Source: Firmicutes bacterium UBA5388 (GTDB taxonomy: Bacteria > Bacillota > UBA4882 > UBA10575). Taken from it: a stretch of DNA of 21,269 nt. Positions 14,851 to 21,269 of the stretch are shown piece after piece; within the stretch, counting starts at the first letter, position 1; each line of letters begins with the position of its first letter. Under the pieces are notes generated by a model that saw only the letters and a list, made by a program, of their open reading frames with translations, was not told the origin of the DNA and made no database searches. Where the stretch lies: NCBI GenBank assembly GCA_002409975.1, contig DHOO01000086.1, forward strand, positions 1 through 21,269, read 5' to 3'. Both the position numbers and the translations under genes were made by a program.

Positions 14851-15804
14851 ATGCCAAAGTTGGCTATTATTTCAGGATTTCTGGGAGAGGTAAAGAATCG
14901 ATACATAACCTATCAAGAAAATAGGCCGCTTGCCGAAAAAATGAAAATGGCTTCGGCAGTAAAGAATATTAGCGGCTTAGAAGTTTGTTATCCTCAGGAT
15001 TTTGTCGAACCGTCACAATTAAAAGCTTTATTAACCCAGTATGACCTAGGAGTTTCGGCAATTAATTTTCGTTCCCGCAGAACCGGGCATTGGCTGCGAG
15101 GGTCTTTCTCTTCACAGCTGGAATCGGAAAGGCGGGAAGTGGTGGCGGACTTAAAAAAAGCAATGGATTTTGCTGTGGAGTTGGGATGTAAAAGAATAAC
15201 TACTTGCCCATTAAATGAAGGGCATGATTATCTCTTTGAGATGGATTACAATAAGGCTTATGATTATATGGAAGAGACTATCGGGGCAGCCGCTTCTTAT
15301 CAACCGGAGGTTAAAATCTGTATCGAGTATAAGTGGAATGACCCTCGGGCGCGCTGTTTATTGGGGAATGCCGGAGAAACATTGGCTTTTTGCCAACGAT
15401 TAGGATTGCCTAATGTCGGTGTTACCCTTGACATTGGTCATTCGATTCAAGCCGGGGAGCGACCGGCCCAGGCTGCGGTGATGTTAGCAAGGGAAAAACG
15501 TCTTTTCTATGTGCATTTAAATGATAATGATAAATTTTGGGACTGGGATATGATTCCCGGCGCCTATAATTTCCTAGACTTTATTGAATTCTTTTATTAT
15601 CTTCGCCGTTTGGGTTATAACGACTGGTTTGCCTATGATGTCTTCTCCAAGGAAATTAATACGGTTGAAAATTTTCAAGTAGTAACCGCTAATACCCTAA
15701 AAATGATGGAAATATCGGAACGTCTGGATGATTCAACTATAGAAGCGCTATTGCTAAAGAGGAATCCTGCGGCAAGCATGCAGTACTTATTTTCCATCCT
15801 GTAA
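14851..15804 (+). CDS. Sugar isomerase/epimerase, xylose-isomerase-like TIM barrel (protein 2)
   Basis: The 317-residue protein is a second member of the same TIM-barrel superfamily but clearly different from protein 1. Its metal set is E159 (CIEYK), D194 (TLDIGH), H222 (YVHLND) and D263 (AYDVF), the E-D-H-D pattern of the L-rhamnose-isomerase/aldose-isomerase-like branch. NDNDKFWDWD after the histidine is a distinctive acidic/aromatic loop. Start at ATG 14851 is supported by GAGGGG 8-9 bp upstream; the frame extends further upstream but only through the end of the previous gene. It is probably translated from the same transcript as protein 1. It may act on an aldose or hydroxy-aldehyde intermediate of the locus. 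Confidence 0.82.
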   Translation: MPKLAIISGFLGEVKNRYITYQENRPLAEKMKMASAVKNISGLEVCYPQDFVEPSQLKALLTQYDLGVSAINFRSRRTGHWLRGSFSSQLESERREVVADLKKAMDFAVELGCKRITTCPLNEGHDYLFEMDYNKAYDYMEETIGAAASYQPEVKICIEYKWNDPRARCLLGNAGETLAFCQRLGLPNVGVTLDIGHSIQAGERPAQAAVMLAREKRLFYVHLNDNDKFWDWDMIPGAYNFLDFIEFFYYLRRLGYNDWFAYDVFSKEINTVENFQVVTANTLKMMEISERLDDSTIEALLLKRNPAASMQYLFSIL

Positions 15805-15907
15805 CTAATCTCACATTTTGCACCCTCTTAAAAAAAGTCAAGTTAAATCCGATTACCGAATTGTGGATGAAAGATAAAAGCCCACTTAAATCAGGGGGGT
15901 GTGAAAA

Positions 15908-16042
15908 ATGAGACTAATGGTAAGGATGTTCTTTATGAACAGCGCTTATTTTTCTAGGAAAGTAGGTGGTAAAAGCTATAAGTTAAAAACCATTCTCGGC
16001 AGAAGAGAAATTAATTCTATTATTAAAAGGAGGACATTTTAA
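15908..16042 (+). CDS. Small basic protein or leader peptide (44 codons) before tctC
   Basis: I do not recognise this product. The ATG at 15908 is preceded by GGGGGG with about 8 bp spacing, a strong site. The frame runs 44 codons without a stop and ends with TAA at 16040-16042, directly abutting the GTG start of tctC at 16043. The AGGAGG of tctC lies inside its last codons (AAA AGG AGG ACA TTT). The peptide begins MRLMVRMFFMNSAYFSRK, is rich in Lys/Arg, and has no clear membrane segment. The arrangement suggests translational coupling or a leader peptide controlling tctC. It may also be a chance frame; the ribosome binding site and exact abutment are the arguments for it. Confidence 0.5.
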   Translation: MRLMVRMFFMNSAYFSRKVGGKSYKLKTILGRREINSIIKRRTF

Positions 16043-17062
16043 GTGAAACTAAGAAAAAAAACATTGATGACCTTTTTAACTGTTATTTTGTTAATCTGTG
16101 TGATGGGAATGGCGGTAGCGGCAAAACCTTACCCTAATAAGAACATCTTTGTTTATATTTTTTCAAGCCAGGGGGGAGGAACCGATACTTGGGTCAGGCA
16201 TCTGTCGGCCTTAATGGAACGTGATCTTGGGGTTAACATAGTTTGTAACAATCTTCCCGGCGCTAACGGTGGTAATGGCGGTATGAAAGTCTGGAATGCG
16301 CCCCATGATGGATATACAGTGCTTGGCGCTTCTGAAACATCGATGTTTTTCGGGGTAAATGATGTGGCGCCAACTGCGGATCAATGGAATTTCTTTATTG
16401 CCGGGGGGTCGCCGGGTGTAATTGCTGTTCATGCTAAATCACCTTATCAAACAATAGAGGATTTAGTTGAGGCCGCGCGTAAGCATCCTAATCAGATCAA
16501 AATTAGTGATTCCGGACGCGGTAAACTTTGGAATATTAAGGCGATTCAACTCGGTTCTGCAGTAGGAGTTAAATTTCAACATATTCCCTACAATGGTAGT
16601 GGGCCGGCAATTACTGCTTTGTTGAGCCGAGAGGTTGATGCGGTCAGTTGCTCTGCCGGTGAAGTTATTGAATATGTAAGAAGCGGCATGCTAAGACCGT
16701 TGGTGATGACAGAAGTTAATGGTTTGGATTTTGAAAACTTTGGTTATGTCAAACCGGCGACCGATTACTATCCTTCTCTCAAGAATGGATATAGTAACCT
16801 CTTCCAATGGTTAGGATTTATGATGCCTGCTGATGTGCCCGAGGAGGTTGTTGCTGCTTTTGGGCGAGCTTTCGAAAAGGCTTTACAGGATCCCAAGACC
16901 GATCAGTTTGTTAAAACACAAAGCTCGAAAAAGATAGGTCTTTGGGGCGCAGAAGCGAAAAAACTGGCCTCAAAAATGGAGAGTGTAGCTTCATGGATGT
17001 CATATGAATTGGGACTGGCAAAGAAAACCCCTACCGAGCTTGGTATCGCTCCATTGGAATAA
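16043..17062 (+). CDS. tctC: Tripartite tricarboxylate transporter substrate-binding protein (TctC/Bug family)
   Basis: This 339-residue extracytoplasmic binding protein captures a carboxylate and delivers it to TctAB. The signal peptide covers about 1-27 (KLRKK, hydrophobic core, AVAA). The mature protein starts KPYPNKNI, and shows the family loops SSQGGGTDTWVRHL and LPGANGGNGG, which in Bug proteins hold a ligand carboxylate, and AAFGRAFEKAL near the C-terminus. The GTG start has AGGAGG 9 bp upstream. No lipobox cysteine is seen in the signal peptide, so anchoring in a Gram-positive envelope is unclear. Genes tctB and tctA follow. Ligands of the family range from citrate and tartrate to sugar acids and aromatics; the locus context favours a hydroxy or sugar acid. 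Confidence 0.92.
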   Translation: MKLRKKTLMTFLTVILLICVMGMAVAAKPYPNKNIFVYIFSSQGGGTDTWVRHLSALMERDLGVNIVCNNLPGANGGNGGMKVWNAPHDGYTVLGASETSMFFGVNDVAPTADQWNFFIAGGSPGVIAVHAKSPYQTIEDLVEAARKHPNQIKISDSGRGKLWNIKAIQLGSAVGVKFQHIPYNGSGPAITALLSREVDAVSCSAGEVIEYVRSGMLRPLVMTEVNGLDFENFGYVKPATDYYPSLKNGYSNLFQWLGFMMPADVPEEVVAAFGRAFEKALQDPKTDQFVKTQSSKKIGLWGAEAKKLASKMESVASWMSYELGLAKKTPTELGIAPLE

Positions 17063-17081
17063 AACACTTTAATTTAAAGAG

Positions 17082-17112
17082 GCAAACCGGTTGCTGTTTG
17101 CAACCGGTTTGC
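17082..17112 (+). repeat. Perfect 13-bp intercistronic hairpin between tctC and tctB
   Basis: GCAAACCGGTTGC (17082-17094) is the exact reverse complement of GCAACCGGTTTGC (17100-17112), loop TGTTT. No T-run follows, so it is not a typical terminator. Hairpins after binding-protein genes often stabilise that part of the message and raise binding protein over permease. Confidence 0.75.
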
Positions 17113-17138
17113 ATGATCTCGATGAGGGGAGGAGAAAG

Positions 17139-17663
17139 ATGATTATTGACCAGGATAAAAAGAACATGCGTGACACGGACGTTTTATTCGCCCTGATCTT
17201 AATGGTTGCCAGTATTGCCTTGATCATATATTCTTTAGTTATTTCTTTTGAAGCCATGCGGGTAACGGACTGCGCATTTTATATTGCGCCTGGCTTACCC
17301 ACTTTGTTAATTGGTTTTTTTCTGTTAGTCTCTGCTATGATCTTATTGGTGACTGCCCGGCGACAAGGTGGGGATTTACGTTGGTTGTCGCCGAAAAAGT
17401 TTTTAGTGAAGTTTAAGAGTAAAGAGTTTTGGAATACAGTGATCGTCTTTGGCTATTTATTTCTATATATGATTGTGTTGTGGGAGCGTACCCCTCTTTT
17501 AGGAATCCACATTCCATTTTGGCTGGCTACTTTTATCTTCCTAAACTTGATGATGCTCACTTTTAAAGCGACGAAGTTTTTAAATATTATTATTATTAGT
17601 GGCATCACCACTTTCCTTGTAGATTTTTTCTTTCGCACACTGGCCAGAATTCCTTTACCATAA
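17139..17663 (+). CDS. tctB: Tripartite tricarboxylate transporter small membrane subunit TctB
   Basis: The 174-residue protein is an integral membrane protein with about four hydrophobic segments: roughly 15-40, 50-75, 105-125 and 130-170. This is the usual length and profile of TctB, the poorly conserved small subunit. A short positively charged linker (KKFLVKFKSKEFW) lies in the middle. GGGGAGGAG sits just before ATG 17139; an ATG 48 bp earlier overlaps the hairpin and has no site. Assignment depends strongly on position between tctC and tctA. Confidence 0.87.
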   Translation: MIIDQDKKNMRDTDVLFALILMVASIALIIYSLVISFEAMRVTDCAFYIAPGLPTLLIGFFLLVSAMILLVTARRQGGDLRWLSPKKFLVKFKSKEFWNTVIVFGYLFLYMIVLWERTPLLGIHIPFWLATFIFLNLMMLTFKATKFLNIIIISGITTFLVDFFFRTLARIPLP

Positions 17664-17684
17664 GAAGTTAGGAGGTTAAAACAA

Positions 17685-19202
17685 ATGAGTTTGTTGCAAA
17701 GTTTTCTCCAAATAAGCAGCGATTTTCTAGCCTCCTCTGTTAGTTTTTTTACGCTGGGGAATTTAGTAATGATGTTTGCTGCAGTAATGGTTGGTATTAC
17801 CTTTGGGGTACTGCCTGGGCTCTCAGCTACTATTGGCATTGCTCTTTTTACCGGGTTAACTTATGGATATAGCTTTGAAAAAGCTTTGATTATCCTGCTA
17901 GGTGTGTATGTTGGCGCTATTTATGGCGGATCAATTACTGCGATTTTGATTAATATTCCTGGAACAGGTTCAGCTGCGGCCACATGTCTGGATGGATATC
18001 CACTGGCAATGAAAGGGGAATCAAGTAACGCTAATATTCTCGCCCGTATATCATCTTTTATTGGAACTATATTTGGGATGCTGATCTTTCTTTTTTTGAC
18101 CCCACTTATGACCAAATTAGCCTTGGAATTTACTTCTCCAGAGATTTTTTGGCTAGCGATCTTTGGTATTTTGATCTGTGGTTCAATTTCAGCGCCGGAT
18201 TTGCCAATTAAAGGTTGGATTGCGGGACTGATTGGCTTGCTCATGGGTATGGTGGGACAGGAAGATATTCAAGGATGGGAACGCTTGACCTTTGGTGTTT
18301 CCAATTTGATTACCGGGATACCTTTTGTCCCAATGACCATTGCCTTCTTTGGCATACCGCAGATTGTAAAATCTATGCGTTCGGCGCAGTTTAAAATTGA
18401 AGCGAAAAAGGATCGGGTCACAATAAATATATGGAGTTTAATCAAAAAGAATTTCTTTAATATTCTCCGCTGGGGAACGATTGGAATTGGTATCGGCGCT
18501 GTGCCCGGGGTTGGAGAAAACATTGCCGCCTGGGTGGCTTATGATGATGCTAAACGCCGGCATAAACGGAAACAGGAATTTGGGACTGGGGTATATGAAG
18601 GGGTAATGGCGCCAGAGACTGCGAATAATGCTGCCATTGGGGGCGCGATCATTCCTTTGGTTAGTTTAGGCATTCCCGGTAGTCCCCCGGCAGCAATGCT
18701 GTTAGGAGCATTAATGTTACACGGGATCAGACCAGGCCCCTTACTAAGTATCGAGCATCCACAGATTATTCCCCAGTTTGCCGCTCTCTTGTTATGGGCA
18801 TCAGTATTTCTTTTCATTTGTGGGCTAATCATTACCAAGCCGATGGTTAGCATCTTAAAAGTCTCCCAGAAAATCCTGATCCCGATTATTGCTGTCCTTT
18901 GTGTAGTGGGGGTTTATGCTTATAATAATAACCCCTTCCACCTCCTGCTGGTTTTCGTCTTTGGAGTACTTGGCTATTTTTTGAATAAAATGGAATACTC
19001 CTCTGCTCCGTTAATTTTAGGCTTAATCCTCGGAAATTTAGCAGACTCATCTTTTAGACGGGCACTCTTTCTCCATCATGGCAACTTATGGTATCTAATT
19101 AACCGACCTCTTAGTTTTATCTTTTTTGCCGCTTGTGTGCTAACGATTCTAAGTCAAACTAAAGTAATGCACCATGTAAAAAAAATGTTTGTTAAGAAAT
19201 AA
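17685..19202 (+). CDS. tctA: Tripartite tricarboxylate transporter large membrane subunit TctA
   Basis: The 505-residue polytopic protein is the translocation subunit of the secondary TctABC transporter driven by an ion gradient. Family blocks are clear: GVLPGLSATIGIALFTGLTY (41-60), INIPGTGSAAATCLDGYPLA (89-108), and the repeated half-motif GAVPGVGENIAAWVAYDDAK in the middle, followed by ETANNAAIGGAIIPL and LGIPGSPPAAMLLGALM. The two glycine/proline-rich loops are the hallmark of the family's internal duplication. AGGAGG lies 10 bp before the ATG, 21 bp after tctB. It is the last gene of the plus-strand operon. Confidence 0.95.
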   Translation: MSLLQSFLQISSDFLASSVSFFTLGNLVMMFAAVMVGITFGVLPGLSATIGIALFTGLTYGYSFEKALIILLGVYVGAIYGGSITAILINIPGTGSAAATCLDGYPLAMKGESSNANILARISSFIGTIFGMLIFLFLTPLMTKLALEFTSPEIFWLAIFGILICGSISAPDLPIKGWIAGLIGLLMGMVGQEDIQGWERLTFGVSNLITGIPFVPMTIAFFGIPQIVKSMRSAQFKIEAKKDRVTINIWSLIKKNFFNILRWGTIGIGIGAVPGVGENIAAWVAYDDAKRRHKRKQEFGTGVYEGVMAPETANNAAIGGAIIPLVSLGIPGSPPAAMLLGALMLHGIRPGPLLSIEHPQIIPQFAALLLWASVFLFICGLIITKPMVSILKVSQKILIPIIAVLCVVGVYAYNNNPFHLLLVFVFGVLGYFLNKMEYSSAPLILGLILGNLADSSFRRALFLHHGNLWYLINRPLSFIFFAACVLTILSQTKVMHHVKKMFVKK

Positions 19203-19352
19203 AAGATTGATGGGAGAAGGTGAAGACGTTTGCCTTTATCTTCTCTCCTCTCTGGCCTAAAATTAGCAGTTGTCTTAATGCTATCATGCTAGTCGTCAAC
19301 ATTAACTACCACTTGAGCCGAGTTAAGGAATTGCATATTCTATTATTCAAGA

Positions 19353-19444
19353 TTTAACCACAATTTATTGATATGCCCACTAGGAATTGTCTAATCTTAG
19401 ACAATTCCTCGAATAAATGTTAAACACTATATTTTGTGGTTAAA
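19353..19444. repeat. Nested inverted repeats (92 bp), cruciform-like
   Basis: Outer arms TTTAACCACAA (19353-19363) and TTGTGGTTAAA (19434-19444) are exact. Middle arms ATTTATT (19363-19369) and AATAAAT (19412-19418) are exact. Inner arms AGGAATTGTCTAA (19382-19394) and TTAGACAATTCCT (19397-19409) are exact with a 2-bp gap. The inner half-site AATTGTCT also appears in the palindrome near regulator 1 (complement of 12361-12374). Confidence 0.75.
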
Positions 19445-19459
19445 CGGTATTTTTGGTAA

Positions 19460-19480
19460 TAGTCGCTCATGCTGGCTACC
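19460..19480 (+). repeat. Third copy of the dispersed repeat
   Basis: The stretch 19460-19479 differs from copy B at 3247-3266 at one position (T for C at 19470) in 20 bp. Scattered similarity continues downstream (a C-A-C-r-T-G, A-G-G-C and A-C-A-A-G-C series in both). It is intergenic at both places. Confidence 0.7.
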
Positions 19481-19591
19481 GCTCATCACATGTAAATCAA
19501 AGTTAGGCGTATCAAACAAGCATTGTTTGAATAGAATTTGATTTTTTTCAGGTAAAAGGCAAAGAAAGACTATGGAGAGCGTGGTGAATCC

Positions 19592-20530
19592 ATGTTTGTG
19601 GTAGAGAAATTGCTAGCTTTGCTTATTGAATTACTTCTACCTTTAACTATTGGGTATCTATTGAGGCGATGGAAAAGATTAAACACTAAGGCAGTAGACC
19701 GTTTGATGGAGTGGAACGTTTATCTCTTTTTTCCTTTGCTAGGAATTTTGAGTATTTGGACTATGAAAATAAACGTGGGTTTTATTTGGCTACCGGTCCT
19801 AGGAGTTGTAATGCAGATTGTTCCAGGTATCTTGGCATTTATATTAGTAAAAAAGAAATTTAACAACTCACTGGAACAGGGTAGTTATATTCTGGCCTCG
19901 ATGCTTTCTAACCGCGGCACAGTAGGGTTACTATCAATTTATATTCTTTTTGGAGAAGAGGGATACACGCTAGGGCGGCTAGTAATGTTATTTAATAGTT
20001 TTGTAATTTATCTTCTTTGTTATCCTTTGGCGCAGTATTTTTACCAGAAAGAAAATATCTTATTTCAGAGCAGAATATCATTTAAATCCCTGTTTTTAAA
20101 CCGTACTCAATTACCGGTACTGGGAGTATTGATTGGCTTATTGTTGAATGTAACCGGGCTACCGCGACCGGAGTTTTTAAAAACTTCATTTGATTTATTA
20201 ATTCGTTTAAGTGCCTGGACTTCGCTTTTACCGGTGGGTTACGCCATGGATTTTGAAGCCATGAAAGGGTATTATGGTAAAACACTAGAACTTTTAGGAA
20301 TTAAGTTTATTTTAACCCCAGCAGTTACCCTTCTTCTCGCCAGGCTAGTAATTTCCGATCCTCACATTTTATGGACAGTTGGTATTCTTTCATTAGCGCC
20401 AACAGCAGTAAATGCAGTTGTAGCGGCTAAGATAAACAATATTAACTACCATCTTCCGATGGCTTCGTTTATCACAACGACTTTAGTCTATTTATTAATC
20501 GTGTTTCCAATAATTTTATTTTTGCTCTAA
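19592..20530 (+). CDS. AEC (auxin efflux carrier) family permease
   Basis: The 312-residue integral membrane protein has about ten hydrophobic segments in two five-helix halves, normal for bacterial AEC/MleP-type carriers. The N-terminal ELLLPLTIGYLLRRW, SMLSNRGTVGLLSIYILFG in the middle of the first half, and LAPTAVNAVVAAKIN near the C-terminus are recognisable family blocks. Bacterial members transport malate, malonate or other organic acids or amino-acid derivatives. GGAG and GGTG lie before the ATG. It is not tightly linked to tctA (389-bp gap) and may be part of the acid metabolism of the locus, as an alternative carrier or exporter of an acidic product. Substrate is unknown. Confidence 0.85.
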   Translation: MFVVEKLLALLIELLLPLTIGYLLRRWKRLNTKAVDRLMEWNVYLFFPLLGILSIWTMKINVGFIWLPVLGVVMQIVPGILAFILVKKKFNNSLEQGSYILASMLSNRGTVGLLSIYILFGEEGYTLGRLVMLFNSFVIYLLCYPLAQYFYQKENILFQSRISFKSLFLNRTQLPVLGVLIGLLLNVTGLPRPEFLKTSFDLLIRLSAWTSLLPVGYAMDFEAMKGYYGKTLELLGIKFILTPAVTLLLARLVISDPHILWTVGILSLAPTAVNAVVAAKINNINYHLPMASFITTTLVYLLIVFPIILFLL

Positions 20531-20542
20531 GGCTTTAGATGA

Positions 20543-20572
20543 TTGGTACATAAAGGATATGTATGTTATAAT
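20543..20572 (+). promoter_or_regulatory. Promoter with palindrome in the spacer, regulator 2
   Basis: TTGGTA (20543-20548), 18 bp, TATAAT (20567-20572). Inside the spacer lies TACATA-aagga-TATGTA (20547-20563), an exact inverted repeat. The predicted start falls at about 20579, next to the perfect 16-bp palindrome AATAATAATTATTATT (20581-20596). Both are candidate autoregulatory operators. Confidence 0.6.
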
Positions 20573-20638
20573 GACGAAAGAATAATAATTATTATTGTTG
20601 TAAGCATTTGTTGAGTAAAATATTAGAGGTGCATTTTA

Positions 20639-21268
20639 TTGTCCAAAAAAAGCCTTAGAGATCAAGCTTATGAAATAATAAAGAATAAGATAATCAACTG
20701 TGAATTAGTTCCAGGTTCTCCACTTATAGAAAAAGAATTAATGGAGGAAATTCGGTCCAGTAGAACTCCAATTCGAGAGGCCCTCAGTAAACTGGAACAC
20801 GAAAACTTGGTCACAATTTACCCAAAACGGGGTATTTTTGTTACCAATATAACAATAAAAGACATTATTGATATTTATACGGTTCGAGAAGCGGTGGAAC
20901 CTTTAGCGGCACGATTGGCCACACCGCATATTGATCTTTCCCAACTTGATCCTTATTTGCAGATTTACGCTGATCCAAACCGGAAATTTGACCTCGAGGA
21001 GCATATCAGAACCGATCGTGAATTTCATAGCATCATCGCCAACTCAACGGAGAATTTATACCTAGCCCAAACTCTTTTAAAAATTTACGATCAGAATAGT
21101 AGAATTAGAATTATGTCTAAGCTAAAAGTGAAGGCCAGACATAATGAAGCAAGACAAGAACATTATGAGTTGATCAAAGCCTTTATGGATAGGGATGTTG
21201 AAAAAGCCGAAATGATAATGAAAGAACACATCGCTAATGGTAAAAAAACCGCCATGAAAATTGTCTAA
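20639..21268 (+). CDS. GntR-family regulator, FCD subfamily (regulator 2)
   Basis: The 209-residue protein has an N-terminal winged helix (about 5-70: PLIEKELMEEIRSSRTPIRE, wing YPKRGIFVTN) and an FCD ligand domain with metal set D126, H130, H175, H197. Effectors of this class are usually carboxylates. It is distinct from regulator 1 in sequence and has the shorter domain arrangement. The TTG start at 20639 has AGAGGTG about 9 bp upstream and follows a good promoter. The stop ends one base before the window edge. It may control the AEC gene upstream, the larA-like/tct operon, or genes beyond the window. Confidence 0.9.
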   Translation: MSKKSLRDQAYEIIKNKIINCELVPGSPLIEKELMEEIRSSRTPIREALSKLEHENLVTIYPKRGIFVTNITIKDIIDIYTVREAVEPLAARLATPHIDLSQLDPYLQIYADPNRKFDLEEHIRTDREFHSIIANSTENLYLAQTLLKIYDQNSRIRIMSKLKVKARHNEARQEHYELIKAFMDRDVEKAEMIMKEHIANGKKTAMKIV

Positions 21269-21269
21269 T

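Larger units (their letters stand above)
19203..19591. other. Gene-free region with nested palindromes and a dispersed repeat copy
   Basis: No convincing gene lies in these 389 bp. A weak hairpin with GGAGA/GAAGA against TCTTC/TCTCC (about 19212-19251) may end the tct transcript. The nested inverted repeat is at 19353-19444 and the dispersed repeat copy at 19460-19480. I could not define a promoter for the AEC gene with confidence. Confidence 0.5.

Noticed and set aside
17091..17138. Earlier ATG extension of tctB
   Set aside because: It lies in the perfect hairpin without a ribosome binding site; ATG 17139 has GGGGAGGAG.
1..21269. CRISPR array, tRNA, rRNA, transposase or prophage
   Set aside because: No regularly spaced repeat series, tRNA-like cloverleaf, rRNA stretch or mobile-element protein was noticed on either strand. 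This was judged by eye, not by a dedicated search.

Overview
The window looks like a chromosomal piece of an anaerobic, fermentative Bacillota (low-GC Gram-positive type) bacterium. The reasons are strong AGGAGG-type ribosome binding sites before most genes, sigma-A-like promoters, frequent TTG/GTG starts (and one probable ATT start), moderate AT richness, and gene content (csoR-copA-copZ, betaine-type ABC transporter, split transketolase, nickel-pincer LarA proteins, tripartite tricarboxylate transporter). I cannot name the genus. No rRNA, tRNA, CRISPR array, transposase or phage gene was seen.

Layout. (1) 1-3331: the tail of a TetR-type regulator, then a copper-efflux operon csoR-copA-copZ behind a strong promoter with G/C-tract palindromes that look like CsoR operators. 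(2) 3213-6926: copies of a dispersed short repeat, a promoter followed by a strong nested terminator (small RNA or attenuated leader), a nested inverted repeat around a second promoter, then a two-gene osmolyte ABC transporter: a substrate-binding/permease fusion with a probable ATT start, and an ATPase with CBS domains. A bidirectional terminator holds the stop codons of both converging genes. (3) 6918-12304, minus strand: FCD-type GntR regulator, split transketolase (two subunits overlapping by 11 bp), iron-type alcohol dehydrogenase, and LarA-family protein no. 1. (4) 12305-12618: divergent control region with GntR-type palindromes. (5) 12619-19202, plus strand: LarA-family protein no. 2, two xylose-isomerase-like TIM-barrel proteins, a 44-codon small ORF, and tctC-tctB-tctA. 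(6) 19203-21268: nested palindromic region, an AEC-family permease, and a second FCD-type GntR regulator.

How the genes may work together. Regions 3 to 5 form one divergent locus of about 12 kb. A TctABC uptake system for a carboxylate, two nickel-pincer 2-hydroxyacid racemase/epimerase homologues, two TIM-barrel isomerase/epimerases, an Fe-ADH, a two-subunit transketolase and GntR regulators fit catabolism of a hydroxy acid or sugar acid by epimerisation, isomerisation, oxidation/reduction and C2 transfer. I recognise no described pathway with this gene set. It has no obvious kinase, dehydratase or aldolase, and no larB/larC/larE cofactor genes, so those steps must be elsewhere or the route is unusual. 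This locus is the best candidate for an undescribed system in the window. The substrate is unknown and the pathway is inferred from gene content.
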